The notes under the pieces are model-generated. The model did not search any database. It was given only the letters and a program-made list of their open reading frames with translations, and was not told the DNA's origin. A stretch of DNA of 64,000 bases, taken from the NCBI GenBank assembly GCA_020634235.1, contig JACKCB010000001.1:558001-622000 (forward strand), written 5' to 3'. This document shows, piece by piece, positions 45,311-55,600 of the stretch. How positions within the stretch are numbered: position 1 is the first letter of the stretch; every line of letters starts with the position of its first letter. The stretch comes from Ardenticatenaceae bacterium (GTDB lineage Bacteria; Chloroflexota; Anaerolineae; Promineifilales; Promineifilaceae). The translations under genes and the position numbers were made by a program.

Positions 45311-45338
45311 ATTATAAGTCTTTTGTCCAGAATTGCAA
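45311..45338 (-). promoter_or_regulatory. promoter of the terpenoid-like operon
   Basis: On the minus strand TTGCAA (45338-45333), a 16-base spacer and TATAAT (45316-45311). A perfect ten-base palindrome CAATATATTG (45298-45307) lies at the predicted +1 and GACAAA occurs three times around it. An operator there is plausible but not proven. This is one of the few AT-rich stretches in the window. Confidence 0.65.
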
Positions 45339-45365
45339 GTCCCAACTGAATTCCAGGAACCACAA

Positions 45366-45398
45366 ACAAAAAAGGGCGACTCCTGGGGGAGTCGCCCT
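45366..45398 (-). terminator. intrinsic terminator after the FAS1 lipoprotein gene
   Basis: Stem of at least 9 bp (AGGGCGACT at 45373-45381 with AGTCGCCCT at 45390-45398), T run on the minus strand. It separates the FAS1 gene from the terpenoid-like operon. Confidence 0.88.
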
Positions 45399-45418
45399 AA
45401 ACGCTCAGGCTGGGGCTA

Positions 45419-47248
45419 TCAGGCGGGGGGCAGGATGACAGCGTCGATGACGTGAATCACCCCATTGGTCGTGATGATGTCGGCGATGATAACCTGCGCG
45501 TCATTGATAAAGACGTTACCGTCTTCGTCAACGCGAATGGTAATGTCGGCGCCGTTGAGGGTCGTGGCCGATTCCAGCTTCACCACGTCACCGGAGAAGA
45601 CCGCGCCATCCACCACGTGGTAGAGGAGGATACTGGCCAGCGTCTCCGGGTCGGCCAACAGGCTGTTGATGGTGTCGGTACCCAGGACAGCGAAGGCGTC
45701 ATCGGTGGGGGCAAACACAGTCAGCGGACCTTCACCCTTCAGCGCATCCACCAGACCGGCGGCCTCTACCGCGGCCACCAGCGTTGTGAAGCGACCGTCA
45801 GCAATGGCGGTGTCCACGATGTCGGTGGTGGGCGGCAGAATGACCGCATCGATGACGTGGATGACCCCGTTGCTGGCCATGATATCGCTGGCCACAACGT
45901 TGGCGTTATTCACCATGACCCCATCGTCGGTTGCTTTGATGACCACCGGGAAGCCGGCGGCCGTTTCGGCAGAGGCCAGCTCAGCCACGTCAGCGGCCAG
46001 GACTTCGCCGGGGACCACATGATAGAGCAGGATGTTAGCCAGGGTCTCCGGGTCAGCCAGCAGGGCGGCAATGGTTTCGTCGCCCAGGGCGGCAAAGGCG
46101 TCATCGGTGGGAGCGAAGACGGTGAACGGACCTTCGCCTTTCAGCGTGTCGACCAGGCCGGCCGCTTCAGCCGCGACCAACAGGGTTGTGAACTGGCCCG
46201 CTTCGGCGGCCGTATCTACGATGTCGGGCAGGCTGGCGGCGGCAATCGAGGGCGGGAGGATCACCGTGTCGATGACATGGATGATGCCGTTGGCGGCTTC
46301 GATGTCGGGCAGGATGACCATGGCGTCGTTGATCATGATGCTGCCATTATCAACGCTGATGGTAACATCTTCGCCCTGCACGGTCGTCGCCGAATCCAGG
46401 TTCACCACGTCGGCAGCGGTGACTGCGCCGGCAACCACGTGGTAGAGCAGAATCTGGCTCAGGGTGTCGGGGTCGGCCAGCAGGGCGGCAATGGTTTCTT
46501 CCCCGAGGGCGGCGAAGGCTTCATCGGTGGGGGCAAAGACGGTGAAGGGGCCTTCGCCTTGTAGTGTCTCGACCAGGCCGGTTGCCTCAAGGGCAGCAAC
46601 CAGGTTGGTGAAGTTGCCATCCGCCACGGCGATATCGACGATGGTCGGGGCGGCTTCGGCACTCATGGAGGGGGGTAGGATGACGGCGTCGATAACGTGG
46701 ATGACCCCATTGTCGGCCTCAATGTCGGTGATGATAACATTGGCGCCATTGACCATCACCTTGTCGCCGTCAACGGTGATGGCAATATCCTCACCCTGGG
46801 CGGTGGTGGCGGATTCGAGGGCGCCTACGTCAGCGGCCATGACCCGGCCGGGGACGACATGATAGAGCAGAATCTGGCTCAAGGTTTCAGGGTCAGCCAG
46901 CAGGCCGGCAATCGCTTCATCACCCAGGGCGGCAAAGGCGTCATCGGTGGGGGCGAAGACAGTGAAGGGGCCATCGCTCTTCAGCGTGTCGACCAGGCCA
47001 GCTGCTTCAACGGCGGCAACCAGCGTCTTGAAGCGGCCATCGGCTACAGCAATGTCCACGATGGTATTGCTTTCAGCCATTGGCTCTTCAGTCGGCTCTT
47101 CCATCATCTCTTCGGTTGGTTCAGCCATTGGCGCTTCGGTCGCGGCCGGGGCTGGGGTCGCCGTGGGGTCGGCTGAGGAACAGGCAGCCAACGCCAGGGC
47201 CAGTACAAGAAAAATGGACATTAGGGTTAAGACGTGACGTTTACTCAT
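45419..47248 (-). CDS. lipoprotein with four FAS1 (fasciclin) domains
   Basis: 609 residues from ATG 47248. The signal peptide ends in LAACSS (lipobox Cys about residue 22). A Met/Glu/Pro-rich linker follows, then four tandem FAS1 domains starting near residues 58, 204, 344 and 476. Each shows the pattern IVDxAxxxGxFxTLxx[23 protein letters not shown] and [17 protein letters not shown]1 domains mediate adhesion at the cell surface. The repeats are also similar at DNA level, at intervals of about 400-440 bases, so they arose by recent duplication and could recombine. Only one CCGGCCGG palindrome (46844) is present. Confidence 0.93.
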   Translation of the reverse strand: MSKRHVLTLMSIFLVLALALAACSSADPTATPAPAATEAPMAEPTEEMMEEPTEEPMAESNTIVDIAVADGRFKTLVAAVEAAGLVDTLKSDGPFTVFAPTDDAFAALGDEAIAGLLADPETLSQILLYHVVPGRVMAADVGALESATTAQGEDIAITVDGDKVMVNGANVIITDIEADNGVIHVIDAVILPPSMSAEAAPTIVDIAVADGNFTNLVAALEATGLVETLQGEGPFTVFAPTDEAFAALGEETIAALLADPDTLSQILLYHVVAGAVTAADVVNLDSATTVQGEDVTISVDNGSIMINDAMVILPDIEAANGIIHVIDTVILPPSIAAASLPDIVDTAAEAGQFTTLLVAAEAAGLVDTLKGEGPFTVFAPTDDAFAALGDETIAALLADPETLANILLYHVVPGEVLAADVAELASAETAAGFPVVIKATDDGVMVNNANVVASDIMASNGVIHVIDAVILPPTTDIVDTAIADGRFTTLVAAVEAAGLVDALKGEGPLTVFAPTDDAFAVLGTDTINSLLADPETLASILLYHVVDGAVFSGDVVKLESATTLNGADITIRVDEDGNVFINDAQVIIADIITTNGVIHVIDAVILPPA

Positions 47249-47552
47249 GATTTGGACTTCTCCTCGAAAAGATTTGTTGTATTTTTTGCTTTGTCCACCG
47301 GGGACGATGTTATTTTTCGCAACCCGCAAGCTTTTGTCTAAGTTATGCACAATTTCTTACGGTTACATCCAGAATTACGCGCCGTTTGTCCAACTGCATT
47401 GGGCCACTCATCTTAGACTCATAATTGGGCGGCGGTGCGTAGATAAGTAGTTCTCGTGGTCAGGTACATCTTTTTTGCCTTGCGGGGGTTAAGTTTGATA
47501 CACTATGAATGGGAAATGCGTGAGAGCCAGACTGGCCGGCCGAGGAGGCAGT
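47249..47552. other. 304-base divergent intergenic region
   Basis: Gap between the divergent FAS1 and UbiA genes. It is AT-richer than the surroundings. I see one good promoter for the plus strand (47475-47504) and a ribosome site (GAGGAGG at about 47542-47548) before UbiA. GAGGAG about 11 bases upstream serves the FAS1 gene. No RNA gene and no CCGGCCGG palindrome was found. Confidence 0.6.
47475..47504 (+). promoter_or_regulatory. promoter of the UbiA gene
   Basis: TTGCCT (47475-47480), an 18-base spacer and TACACT (47499-47504), about 49 bases before the ATG. Confidence 0.45.
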
Positions 47553-48470
47553 ATGAAGCAGTTGATTGGCCTGTATAAGATTTCGCGTCCGTTTAACGCC
47601 TTGAGCGGTGCAATTGCGGTGATTTTGGGTGGCTATGTTGCCGGGACTGGCGAGTGGCTCAGTGTCTTGGCGGCAGCACTAACCACGTTTCTCATCACCG
47701 GGTCGGCAAATGCCTGGAACGATTATCTGGACATTGAGATTGATAAGATCAACCAGCCGCAGCGGGCGCTGCCTTCCGGCATGATCAGCCCACGTACGGC
47801 GGTGCTCTTCTCCTTGCTGCTCAACGCCCTGGCCCTGATCATTGCTGCTTTCATCAATGTTGGCTCATTTGTCATCGTCCTCTTTTTCAGCTTAATGCTC
47901 TACATTTATTCCTGGAAGCTGAAAAGTACGGTACTGGTGGGCAACATGACGGTGGCCACCATTACGGCCATGACCGTGATTCTGGGGGGCGTGGCGGCCG
48001 GCAACGTGCGGCCTACGCTGTGGCTGGCGGTTATCATTGGCGTTTCCATTTTGGGCCGGGAGATTCTGAAGACTATTGCTGATTATGAGGGGGATTTGAG
48101 CCAGCAGGTGCGCACCATTGCCACGGTTTGGGGCAAGCGGCGAGCCCGGATCGCCTTCTACCTGATCACGGGCACGGCCATCTGTGTGATGATGGTGCCC
48201 TATCTGCGCAATCTTTACCTGGACCAACTAGCTCTGTGCAGTATCAATCAGGGCGTTTGCCAGGTGTATAACCAGTTCCTGGCCTTTTTGCCGGACTACC
48301 GGCCGGCGTATGCCTACATTGTGGCCCTGGGTGTTTTCCCGGTGGTCGTCTATGTGATGCTGCAAGTGCGCCGCGACTCGACCGGCCGGCAGTTGGAACG
48401 GTTAAGTCAGATCATGAAGTATGATTTTCTGGTCTGGTTTGTGGCGGTGATCCTGGGTGCAACTTCATAG
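47553..48470 (+). CDS. UbiA-family prenyltransferase
   Basis: 305 residues from ATG 47553 with GAGGAGG upstream. Eight or nine membrane helices. The first Asp-rich motif is NDYLDIEIDKINQPQRALPSG and the second is DYEGD, together binding the Mg-diphosphate of the prenyl donor. The form resembles geranylgeranylglycerol-phosphate or (bacterio)chlorophyll-type prenyltransferases, but the aromatic or lipid acceptor cannot be told. It is a single gene ending at a terminator. Confidence 0.88.
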   Translation: MKQLIGLYKISRPFNALSGAIAVILGGYVAGTGEWLSVLAAALTTFLITGSANAWNDYLDIEIDKINQPQRALPSGMISPRTAVLFSLLLNALALIIAAFINVGSFVIVLFFSLMLYIYSWKLKSTVLVGNMTVATITAMTVILGGVAAGNVRPTLWLAVIIGVSILGREILKTIADYEGDLSQQVRTIATVWGKRRARIAFYLITGTAICVMMVPYLRNLYLDQLALCSINQGVCQVYNQFLAFLPDYRPAYAYIVALGVFPVVVYVMLQVRRDSTGRQLERLSQIMKYDFLVWFVAVILGATS

Positions 48471-48504
48471 CTTCCCCGGCCGCGCTGGCCGCAAGTGGAA
48501 ACAG

Positions 48505-48533
48505 AAAGGCCGGCATACTCGCCGGCCTTTTTC
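48505..48533. terminator. terminator between UbiA and ppk (works on both strands)
   Basis: Ten-bp stem AAAGGCCGGC (48505-48514) with GCCGGCCTTT (48521-48530), six-base loop, T run on the plus side. Convergent genes end at 48470 and 48563. Confidence 0.85.
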
Positions 48534-48562
48534 TTTGCGGGGTTGGCAAAAACAGGGTGGGG

Positions 48563-50686
48563 TTAGTCGGCGGCGATTTCTGGCCCCCCGGCCGGGTTGA
48601 GGGACGATTGCCGCGACAAAAACCAGTGTTGGCTGTCAAATCGCTCCTCATCCTCCCCCAGCAGGGAGGCCACCGGCACATAGCTGCCATCTGGCTGCAA
48701 CAAATGTCCCTTGGCCGTATCCCGCAGCTGCACCTCAAGGATATTCGCCAGGATCTCCTGGCGCATCGCTGTGTCCTCCACCGGGAAGAGGGCCTCCACC
48801 CGCCGGTCAATATTGCGCGGCATCAGGTCCGCACTACCAACGTACATCGAGGGATCACCCTCATTCTGGAAGTAATAGATGCGCGAATGCTCCAAAAAGC
48901 GCCCCACAATACTGATCACACGGATATTCTCACTGATGCCGGGCACACCCGGCCGGAGGCAGCAAATCCCCCGTATCAACATCTCCACCTTCACGCCCGC
49001 CTGCGAAGCCCGGTACAGCGCCTTGATCAGCTCCTTATCCACCACTGAATTCGCCTTGATCACGATACGCCCCCGCGGTCCCAAGGCAGTCTCCCGTTCA
49101 ACACACTGCAGCAAGCGCTGGCGCAGGTTCACCGGGGCCACCCAGAAGCAGCGGTACTCCTTCTGCTTCGAATAGCCGGTTAACACATTAAACAACTCCG
49201 ACGCATCCGCACCAAACGCCTCATTGCTGGTCAGAAAATCCAGATCGGTGTAGATACGCGCCGTGATGGCATTGTAATTGCCGGTAGACAGATGCAGATA
49301 CCGTTTCAGCCCTTGCTGCTCCCGGCGCACCACCAGGCACAATTTGCAGTGCGTCTTCAGGCCAATCAACCCATACACCACGTGAACCCCCGCCTTCTCC
49401 AGCGCGCGTGCCCACTCAATATTGCTCTCCTCATCAAAGCGGGCCTTCAACTCGACCAGTGCCGTGACCTGTTTGCCATTCTCGCGCGCCTGCATCAACG
49501 CCTGCACCACCGGCGGATTGGGTCCCACACGGTACAACGTCGTCTTGATCCCCAGCACATCCGGGTCCTCCGCGGCCATGCGGATGAAGTTCAACACCGG
49601 TAGAAAGCTATCATACGGCCGGTGCAGCAGCACATCCTGGCGCTTCAGCACCTCGAAAATATTCTCCCCGATGGCCAGCGAAGGCGGCACCGCCGACGTG
49701 AAGTAACTGTCCTTCAGCCGTGGCCGTTCCAACTTGTGCAGCTGCATCAGGCTGCTCAACCCAATCGGCCCATCCACCGCATACACGTCGTATGTGGTGA
49801 TCTGCAAATTCTTCAGCAGCATGCGCAAGACGTGCTCAGGCATTCGCCGGTCAATTTCTAGCCGCACCACATTGCCAAAATGGCGCTGGCGCAAGCTGGC
49901 CTCAATCGTCAACAACAAGTCGTCCGCTTCCTCTTCCTGAATTTCCATGTCCGTGTTGCGCGTCACGCGGAAGGGGTGGCTGTCTACCACCTCCATGCCC
50001 GGAAAGAGGCGCTGCAGGTTGGCAGCAATCACCTGTTCCAGCCAGGCAAATTTCTGTTCAGTAGGCAGCAGATATTCATCCGGGTCCAGCGGCTTGAGCG
50101 GCACCAGGCGGGGCAGACTGGCCGGCACCTTTACACGCGCAAAATGGGGTTCGTTGTTAACGGGGTCGCGCAGCAGCACCGCCAGGCTAATGCTCAGGTT
50201 CGAGATGTGGGGGAATGGATGGCCGGGATCAAAGGCCAACGGAGTGAGCACGGGAAAGATCTCGCGCTCAAAATACTCGGCCAGCTTCTTCTGCTTGCTA
50301 ACCTTTAGTTCACTGTAATCCAGCACCTGGATGCCCTCGTCGGCCAGGGCTGCCGAGAGCTGGCGCCAACTGGCCGTACTCTCCTCCATCAGGGCGGTCA
50401 TGCGCCGGTGGGTGGTCACCAACTGTTCACGGGGCAGCAAGCCATCGGCCGGGCGGTCGGTAACGCCCAACAGCACCTGCTGTTTCAGACCAGACACGCG
50501 CACCATGAAGAATTCGTCGGTGTTGGAAGCAAAGATTGCCAGAAACTTCACTCGTTCCAACAACGGGTGATCGCGATTGAAGCTCTCGTCTAGCACCCGC
50601 TTGTTAAACTCAATCTGGCTTAACTCGCGGTTGATGTAAAGCGAAGCGTTGCCTAAGTCGATGGGTGGCGTGGTATCATTGGTCAT
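48563..50686 (-). CDS. ppk: polyphosphate kinase 1
   Basis: 707 residues, the usual length for PPK1. It polymerises the ATP gamma-phosphate into polyphosphate reversibly. Blocks in order: YINRELSQIEFNKRVLDE, LAIFASNTDEFFMVRVSGL, RPYDSFLPVLNFIRMAAEDPDVLGIKTTLYRVG, the autophosphorylated His region YGLIGLKTHCKLCLVVRRE, the Lys/Arg block RGRIVIKANSVVD, and the second His in RFLEHSRIYYF. The start at 50686 (MTNDTTPP) is near the homologous N-terminus; the longer frame to 50893 has no support. Only one palindrome (48949) lies inside, plus one at the very 3' end. Confidence 0.95.
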   Translation of the reverse strand: MTNDTTPPIDLGNASLYINRELSQIEFNKRVLDESFNRDHPLLERVKFLAIFASNTDEFFMVRVSGLKQQVLLGVTDRPADGLLPREQLVTTHRRMTALMEESTASWRQLSAALADEGIQVLDYSELKVSKQKKLAEYFEREIFPVLTPLAFDPGHPFPHISNLSISLAVLLRDPVNNEPHFARVKVPASLPRLVPLKPLDPDEYLLPTEQKFAWLEQVIAANLQRLFPGMEVVDSHPFRVTRNTDMEIQEEEADDLLLTIEASLRQRHFGNVVRLEIDRRMPEHVLRMLLKNLQITTYDVYAVDGPIGLSSLMQLHKLERPRLKDSYFTSAVPPSLAIGENIFEVLKRQDVLLHRPYDSFLPVLNFIRMAAEDPDVLGIKTTLYRVGPNPPVVQALMQARENGKQVTALVELKARFDEESNIEWARALEKAGVHVVYGLIGLKTHCKLCLVVRREQQGLKRYLHLSTGNYNAITARIYTDLDFLTSNEAFGADASELFNVLTGYSKQKEYRCFWVAPVNLRQRLLQCVERETALGPRGRIVIKANSVVDKELIKALYRASQAGVKVEMLIRGICCLRPGVPGISENIRVISIVGRFLEHSRIYYFQNEGDPSMYVGSADLMPRNIDRRVEALFPVEDTAMRQEILANILEVQLRDTAKGHLLQPDGSYVPVASLLGEDEERFDSQHWFLSRQSSLNPAGGPEIAAD

Positions 50687-50833
50687 CGCGCTACGTCCTG
50701 CCGTTTGGGCTGCTGAATTCGACAAGTTTTGTTGGGCTGAGTGCATCCGTCGCAATGCACCAGGGGCGCTGACCGGGCAATCGCTGCTGCCGCTGGTCAG
50801 ACTACCCCAAGAACTCCCACATAAGTGGACGCT

Positions 50834-50862
50834 ATTGTGCCGTATTTTATGGAAAGTGACAA
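50834..50862 (-). promoter_or_regulatory. promoter of ppk
   Basis: On the minus strand TTGTCA (50862-50857), a 17-base spacer and CACAAT (50839-50834). The leader to the ATG would be about 140 bases; no conserved structure seen. Confidence 0.45.
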
Positions 50863-50919
50863 AAAATGGCCGCTGTGTTCTTACGCTGAACAAGGTACGG
50901 CCATCAAAGGGGAAGGTGT

Positions 50920-52587
50920 ATGAAGGTAATCACTCTTTTTTTCCTGGTTTTGCTGCTGGCTGGCTGCCAGGCTGTCCCACTGCCAACCATTGCGCCACAG
51001 GCGAACGTGCCCATTCCGCCGCCGCCGACATCGCCGGTCACCCCGGCCGGGATGGTAACCCTGGCCACTATCACCCCCACCCCCCCGGCCGGGGCGTATC
51101 TCATCTTCGCCCCCAAAGGCATCCCGGCCGGGGTGGTCAGCGCCATCGACCAGGCCATCCAACAAAGCCCCGGCCGCTTCGCCTGGACGTCCGATGAGGG
51201 CGCGGCCCATGTCCACCTGGCCCTAAACAGCGGCGAACCACTGGCCACCTGGGTCTATGCCCTGGCCGCGCCCTTTGCCACCGTGGCCGACGAAGCCGAC
51301 CTGGCCGACGTGCAGGCCGCCTGGCAGGGCAGTGGCCCGCAGCCGCTGCTGCTGGGCAAGGATGACGCCCAAACATTGGCCTTGTGGTGGCAAGGCACGC
51401 CACCAGTCACCGACCAGGAGCGGGGCACGCTGCAAATTGTCCCGGCCGGGGAGCTGATCAGCCGTCTGTGGGACAGTCGCCCCGCCTGGACCATCTTGCC
51501 ATTTGATGCCCTGACGCCAGAACTAAAGGTGCTGCGTCTGGCCGGGCAAAGCCCGCTGGACAAGGAGTTCGACCCGGCCGGGTATCCGCTCACCCTTAAC
51601 GTGGGCCTGACCGGGGATAGCCAGGCAGTGGCCGAACTGCGCGCCTTGTGGCCCGGCCGGGTCACCAACCGCGATCCGCAGCAGCTCACCTATGTCGCCA
51701 TGACCGGCGTGACCGCCCTGGTGCGGGCCACCGCCTACCAGATGGAACTTAACGGCATCCTCTACCCCGGCGAAGAAGTTGGCCCCGTGCTGCGCGCCGC
51801 CGACATTGCCCATATCAGCAATGAGGTTGCTTTTGCCGCCGACTGCCCACCGCCCGACCCCGTCGGCGGTACCACCTTTTGCTCCAGCACCAGCTACTTG
51901 GACCTGCTCACCGATATCGGCACCGATGTGGTGGAACTGACCGGCAACCACGTCAACGACTGGGGCGCAGACAACTTGAGTGCCACGTTGGACATGTACG
52001 ACGCGGCCGGGATGACCTACTTCGGCGGCGGGCGCGACCTGGCAGAAGCAGAGCAGCCGCTCACCCTGACCCATAACGGCAACCGCATCGCCTTCGTTGG
52101 CTGCAACCCGGTTGGGCCTAGCTATGCCTGGGCCAGCACGTTTGCCGCCGGCTCGCAGCCCTGCGACTACGCCGCCCTGTACGACCAGATAGCTTCACTA
52201 CGCGAAGAAGGCTACCTCGTCATCGCCACCCAACAATATCTGGAAATCTACGACTACGCCCCCACCGGCCAGCAGGCATTGGATTTCCAGGCCCTGGCCG
52301 AAGCCGGCGCGGCGGCGGTTAGCGGCAGCCAGGGGCATCATGCCCAGGGTTTCGCCTTCCACGAGGGTGCCTTCATCCATTACGGCCTGGGCAACCTTTT
52401 CTTTGACCAGATGGACGCTCTGGGTACGCGCCAGACGTTTGTGGACAACTACGTCATCTACCAGGGGCGGCTGCTGAGCGTGGATTTGTGGACCGGCCTC
52501 ATTGAAAACTACGCTCGCCCCCGGTTGATGACTAGCGACGAGCGCGGCCAACTGCTGCGGGCTACCTTCGCCGCCAGCGGCTGGTAG
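50920..52587 (+). CDS. CapA-family lipoprotein (poly-gamma-glutamate synthesis-like)
   Basis: 555 residues. The signal peptide ends in LLLAGC (Cys about residue 16), so it is a lipoprotein with a Pro/Thr-rich linker. Residues about 60-230 look like a periplasmic substrate-binding lobe. Residues about 250-555 are the CapA/metallophosphoesterase-like domain: GDSQAV, NEVAFAADC, TGNHVNDWG, GSQGHHAQGF and GLGNLFFDQ. CapA proteins act in capsule or poly-gamma-glutamate formation; no capB or capC is near, so the function is open. Divergent from ppk. Six palindromes, mainly in the linker and first lobe. Confidence 0.87.
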   Translation: MKVITLFFLVLLLAGCQAVPLPTIAPQANVPIPPPPTSPVTPAGMVTLATITPTPPAGAYLIFAPKGIPAGVVSAIDQAIQQSPGRFAWTSDEGAAHVHLALNSGEPLATWVYALAAPFATVADEADLADVQAAWQGSGPQPLLLGKDDAQTLALWWQGTPPVTDQERGTLQIVPAGELISRLWDSRPAWTILPFDALTPELKVLRLAGQSPLDKEFDPAGYPLTLNVGLTGDSQAVAELRALWPGRVTNRDPQQLTYVAMTGVTALVRATAYQMELNGILYPGEEVGPVLRAADIAHISNEVAFAADCPPPDPVGGTTFCSSTSYLDLLTDIGTDVVELTGNHVNDWGADNLSATLDMYDAAGMTYFGGGRDLAEAEQPLTLTHNGNRIAFVGCNPVGPSYAWASTFAAGSQPCDYAALYDQIASLREEGYLVIATQQYLEIYDYAPTGQQALDFQALAEAGAAAVSGSQGHHAQGFAFHEGAFIHYGLGNLFFDQMDALGTRQTFVDNYVIYQGRLLSVDLWTGLIENYARPRLMTSDERGQLLRATFAASGW

Positions 52588-52592
52588 AAAGC

Positions 52593-52642
52593 ACGAGAGC
52601 TAGAGGGATGCTGCCGGCCATCCGCCTCTAGCTCTCGTTTTA
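52593..52642 (+). terminator. intrinsic terminator after the CapA-like gene
   Basis: Fourteen-bp stem (52593-52606 with 52625-52638, arms containing CGAGAGCTAGAGG) with a nested GGATG/CATCC, followed by TTTTATT. Confidence 0.85.
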
Positions 52643-52659
52643 TTCTCAAACCGGCCGGG

Positions 52660-55600
52660 TTACTTCTTGCGCTCCGGGAAGCGGGTCAGCACAGTCGCCG
52701 CGTCGGGGGTGGGCATCTTGGCCCCCAGTTCCAGCGCCTTGGGCAGGCGCAGCGGCCGGCTGCCGCCGCCCATCTGGTAAACGGCCAACGGGGTACCCGG
52801 CTCGGCCAGCTCTACGGGCAGCAGTGCCTGGCCCAGCAGGTAACCATCCTGGTCGATGGCGCAACTGGTCACCCAGCCAACGACTTTGCCCCGCCGATCC
52901 AGAAGGGGATCCCCCTGCTCCGGCCGGCGCACGGCCTTGTCGTTCATGCGGAAGCGGGCAACCACGTGCTGTCGCTCCGCCTCGTGGGCCACAAAGGCGG
53001 CCCGGCCGATGAAGAACGGCTTCCACGGCTTGACATAGCTGGCAAAGCCGGCATCGGCCGGATTCAGGCCATAGGGGCCGGCCAGTTCGTGGCCGTACAG
53101 CGGCAGTCCGGCTTCGGTCCGCGTGCTGTCGCGGGCCGCCAGGCCACACGGCTTCAGGCCCAGGGGCGCACCGGCCTGCATCAGCGCATCCCAAAAGGCG
53201 GGCGCGCGATCGGGGTGGACAAACAGCTCAAACGCGGTGCGTTCGCCGGTGTAACCGGTGCGCGAAATAACCAGGTCGAAGCCACCCACGTTGCCTTCGG
53301 TGAGGCCGGCCCAGGGCAAAGCCCGAATGCGCCGGGCCAGAGCCGGGTCAGCGCACAGGGCCACCAGGATGTCGGTGGCCCGCGGCCCTTGCAGGGCGAT
53401 GTCCACGCGGCAGTCACTGCCCCATTGGGGATCGCGCAGGTCGCGCAAGGTGACCGGATGCTGGATTTTGGCTCCCGGCCGGGTCTGGTCGATCATCACT
53501 TCCCCATTATTCACCGCATTCAACCAGGCCCAATCCTTGTCGTTGTTGGAAGCATTGACCACCAGCATGAACTGCGCCAGGCCGCGGCGATAGATGAGCA
53601 AGTCATCCACCACGCTGCCATCGGGCAGCAGCAGGTAGGTGTAATGGGACTGGCCGATGGCCAGGTCGGTGACGTCATTGGCGGCGACGGCGTTCAGGAA
53701 GGCCACCACGTGCGGGCCGCTGGCTTCCAGCACCCCCATGTGGCTCACGTCGAACAGGCCGGCGGTCTGGCGCACGGCGGCATGTTCCTCACTCACTGAG
53801 CTGTACCAGACAGGCATGTCCCAACCGCCAAAGGGCACCATGCGCGCCCCCAGGGCTTTGTGGGTGGCGTGCAGGCTGGTACGGCGCAGCGGGGCATCTT
53901 GTGGCTCCTGCCAGCTAAAGGGAGGCAGTGCCGGCCCGCTGTCCGGCCGGTGGGCCTGGCCAATGAAGTAGGGTTTGCTGTCCGCAAAGGCGGCGGGGGT
54001 GGCGGTGGGGGTGGCCACCCCGGCCGGGGCGCTGCCCAGGGTCACCACGACCGGCCCGGCCAGCTTGGCCTGTAATTCACCAAAATCGACAAAGCCGTCG
54101 GACAGGGCGCGCAGCCAGGTGGCCGCTTGCTGCGCCCCGGCCGGGCTGGCCAGGCGCAGCGCATAGCGGTTATGGCTCTCGCGGTAGAGGGTGGCTGGTA
54201 CGTCTAGCTGGGGGCCAAAGAGATGGGTTGGTTGGCTCTGGCCGTCGCTCAGGGCCAGGACATCGCTGGTGAGGGCGTGGTCCAGGAAGCTGCCCACTTC
54301 CTCGCCGCGCAAGTAGATGGTGTCCCCGGCCGGGGCTGGAGCCGGCGTTCCTGTCAATTGGCGCACCAGTTCCCGCCCGCGCTGTAGGGCCGCAAAGTCA
54401 ACCTTGGCCCGGCGGCGGCTCTTGCCGCCCGGCGCGGCATACACAAACGGCCGGCAGCCTTTGAGCACCGTGGCAATCGCTTCGGCCAGCAAATCGATCT
54501 CGGCCGGGCCATAGCCCAATTGGCTGACCCACACCGTGCCAATGCGCACACCGGTAGCGGCAAAGGCGCTCTTGTCTCCCGGAATGGTATTGCGATTGGT
54601 GACGATGCCTGCCAGGTCCAAGATGCGGGCCGCCATGTCGCCCGAGAGATGCTCGCCATTGTGGGCAACGCTCTTAGTGTCGATGAGCAGCAGGTGATTT
54701 TGCGAACCGCCGCCAACGATGCGCAGGCCATGCGCCTGCAACTGCTGCGCCAGGCGGGCCGCATTGTCCACAATACGCTGCTGCAAAGCGCGGAACTCGT
54801 CGCTGCGGGCCAGTTTTAGGGCCACGGCCAGGGCGGCCATGGTGTTCAGGTGGGGGCCACCCTGTTCGCCGGGGAAAACGGCCCGGTCGATGCGGCGGAA
54901 CAGGTCGCGGCGATGGGTCAGGATCATCGCCCCGCGCGGGCCGCACAGGCTTTTGTGGGTGGTGGTGGTGACCACGTCGGCGATGCCGATGGGGCTGGGA
55001 TGCACGCCGGCCGCGACCAGCCCGGAAATATGGGCGATGTCGGCCAGCAGGTAAGCGCCGCACTGGTCGGCAATCGCCCGGAAGCGCGCCCAGTCAACGA
55101 TGTGGGGATAGGCGGAGTAACCGGCCACGATAATCTTCGGCCGGGCGGCCAGGGCGATTTGCTCGATGGCGTCATAGTCGAGTGTTTCTGTTTCAGGATC
55201 CACGAAGTAGCTGACCGGATTGTAGATTTTGCCGGAGCGGTTGACCTTGCTGCCGTGGCTCAGGTGGCCGCCGTCGTCCAGGTTTAGCCCCATGAGCGTG
55301 TCACCTGGCTCCAGCAGAGCGGTGTAGACGGCGCTGTTGGCCGGCGCACCGCTGAGGGGCTGAACGTTAACGTAGATCTGGCCGGCGCTAAGGCCATTGG
55401 CGGCAAACAGCTCAGCAGCCCGTCGCCGGGTGAGCGCTTCCAGCAGGTCGGCAAATTCCACCCCTTTGTAGTAGCGGGGATCGCTGTAGCGATGGTAGTG
55501 GGCCAGTTCCTGGTCGATATCCAGGATTTCTGCTTCTGTCTGGCGGCGGCTTTCTTCGCGCGGGTAGCCTTCGGCGTAGATGTTGCCGAAGCGGCTGGAC

